Below, piece by piece: positions 63,196-64,000 of a stretch of DNA of 64,000 bases (position 1 is its first letter; each line of letters opens with the position of its first letter). The DNA comes from Branchiostoma floridae. Lineage: Eukaryota; Chordata; Leptocardii; Amphioxiformes; Branchiostomatidae. The DNA lies in assembly GCF_000003815.2 (NCBI RefSeq), contig NC_049986.1:13575805-13639804 (forward strand), read 5' to 3'. A program made the translations under genes and the position numbers. A model generated the notes under the pieces. That model saw only the letters and a program-made list of their open reading frames with translations, was not told the origin of the DNA and made no database searches.

Positions 63196-64000
63196 CATTT
63201 AATTCCAAGTGAACTACCCTAGCAACAAGTTTCATACTAAGGGATTCAGAACTTAGAAGAACTACACAGTTTGGAGCAGTTCAGATGACTGTTTTTAGAT
63301 GTTTTGGCTTCTATTTCATGGTAGGAACACAATGTAATTCTTGTGCCACTTTGTTGCCTAGTTTTTCATCAAGGTATAGAGTCATTCTGGCCATTTGCTC
63401 CTATTGGTAGAGTACAAAGACTTACAAGCTCATCAGTTATCCACAAAGAAAAAAAAGAACTATTTTGATAGACTCGCATAACTTTGTTCCTAAAACGATA
63501 TGTACAACTATTTGAATACAATTACATATAATAAGGATTTTCTCTGTATTTGAGATCTGCAGAACTACTAAGCCTGAAAAAATCCAGAAACCTCCCAGAA
63601 AGTGACTGGCAGCTCTCCTCCTGTGGCAGAAGCGATGATCTCTTAACCCAAGCAGTGGGGTAATCTGTTTGATTCACTGCTACAATCTGTTCTTATCAGA
63701 CTTTATACAAAACAGGAAACTATTTCACCACCAGTACTGCAGGATGGTGCCAAGGGTTGACGACAGTGGTTCATCTGTCCAAGTCACTGCTATTAAAGGC
63801 TCTTCTGTCAGTCTTCTGTTGACATTCACAAGTAGTCATGGGTCGAAAGTTTCTAAGTGACTGTTCAAAAGTCACCAGACGAGTGATTATGTATTTGTTA
63901 TCAGGCACAAACTTCAGCATCAAATAATACGAACATGCTACATCCTCAAGGAACTTGTGGTATAGAGGTTGTACTTAAGAAAATCCATTTTTATAGTTCA

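Larger units (their letters stand above)
58612..64000 (+). other. Long first coding intron of the 58.5 kb gene
   Basis: There is no convincing plus-strand coding exon from the donor at 58612 to the window end. It contains a minus-strand coding-like island (61540-62771) and a SINE (62990-63195). Confidence 0.5.

Overview
The window is nuclear DNA from an intron-rich animal. Six genes can be modelled exon by exon, with GT/AG introns and predicted proteins very close to human orthologues. The most likely source is an invertebrate chordate, probably an amphioxus (Branchiostoma). That is an inference from the protein similarity, the gene grouping and the SINE, MITE and LINE debris; no sequence search was run. 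Four runs of N are assembly gaps, and two of them damage genes (ETFB and SPACA9). Layout: 1-26 kb is compact and gene-dense. DHX33 (minus strand, 12 coding exons, 1914-9715) lies head-to-head with UBL5 (plus, 4 coding exons, 11219-13776). ETFB (minus, 15000-17709, one internal exon lost in a gap) lies head-to-head with PPP1R11 (plus, 18113-19598) across about 400 bp that carries an NRF1-like site. PPP1R11 is tail-to-tail with POLR1H/ZNRD1 (minus, 20489-21659). SPACA9 (minus, coding 23468-26113) follows, with a probable non-coding first exon ending at 30089. From about 30.4 kb to 58.4 kb I recognise no protein-coding gene. That stretch holds short inverted-repeat elements, a tRNA-type SINE, microsatellites and two candidate promoter-like spots. 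At 58418-58611 an exon carries a start codon and a signal peptide, opening an unidentified secreted or membrane protein whose remaining exons lie beyond the window, behind an intron of more than 5.3 kb. The genes are housekeeping and ciliary: a DEAH helicase linked to Pol I transcription, a splicing ubiquitin-like modifier, a mitochondrial electron carrier, a PP1 inhibitor/E3 ligase, a Pol I subunit and a ciliary microtubule lumen protein. They do not form one pathway. Their grouping is informative: POLR1H and PPP1R11 are neighbours in the human MHC class I region, while UBL5 (19p13) and SPACA9 (9q34) sit in regions counted as MHC paralogons, so the window may be part of the ancestral proto-MHC linkage group. 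I found no convincing novel biological system. The best leads are the proto-MHC linkage, the SPACA9 promoter with RFX-like sites, a roughly 260-bp tandem repeat inside UBL5, the transposon-derived elements and the unidentified 58.5 kb gene.
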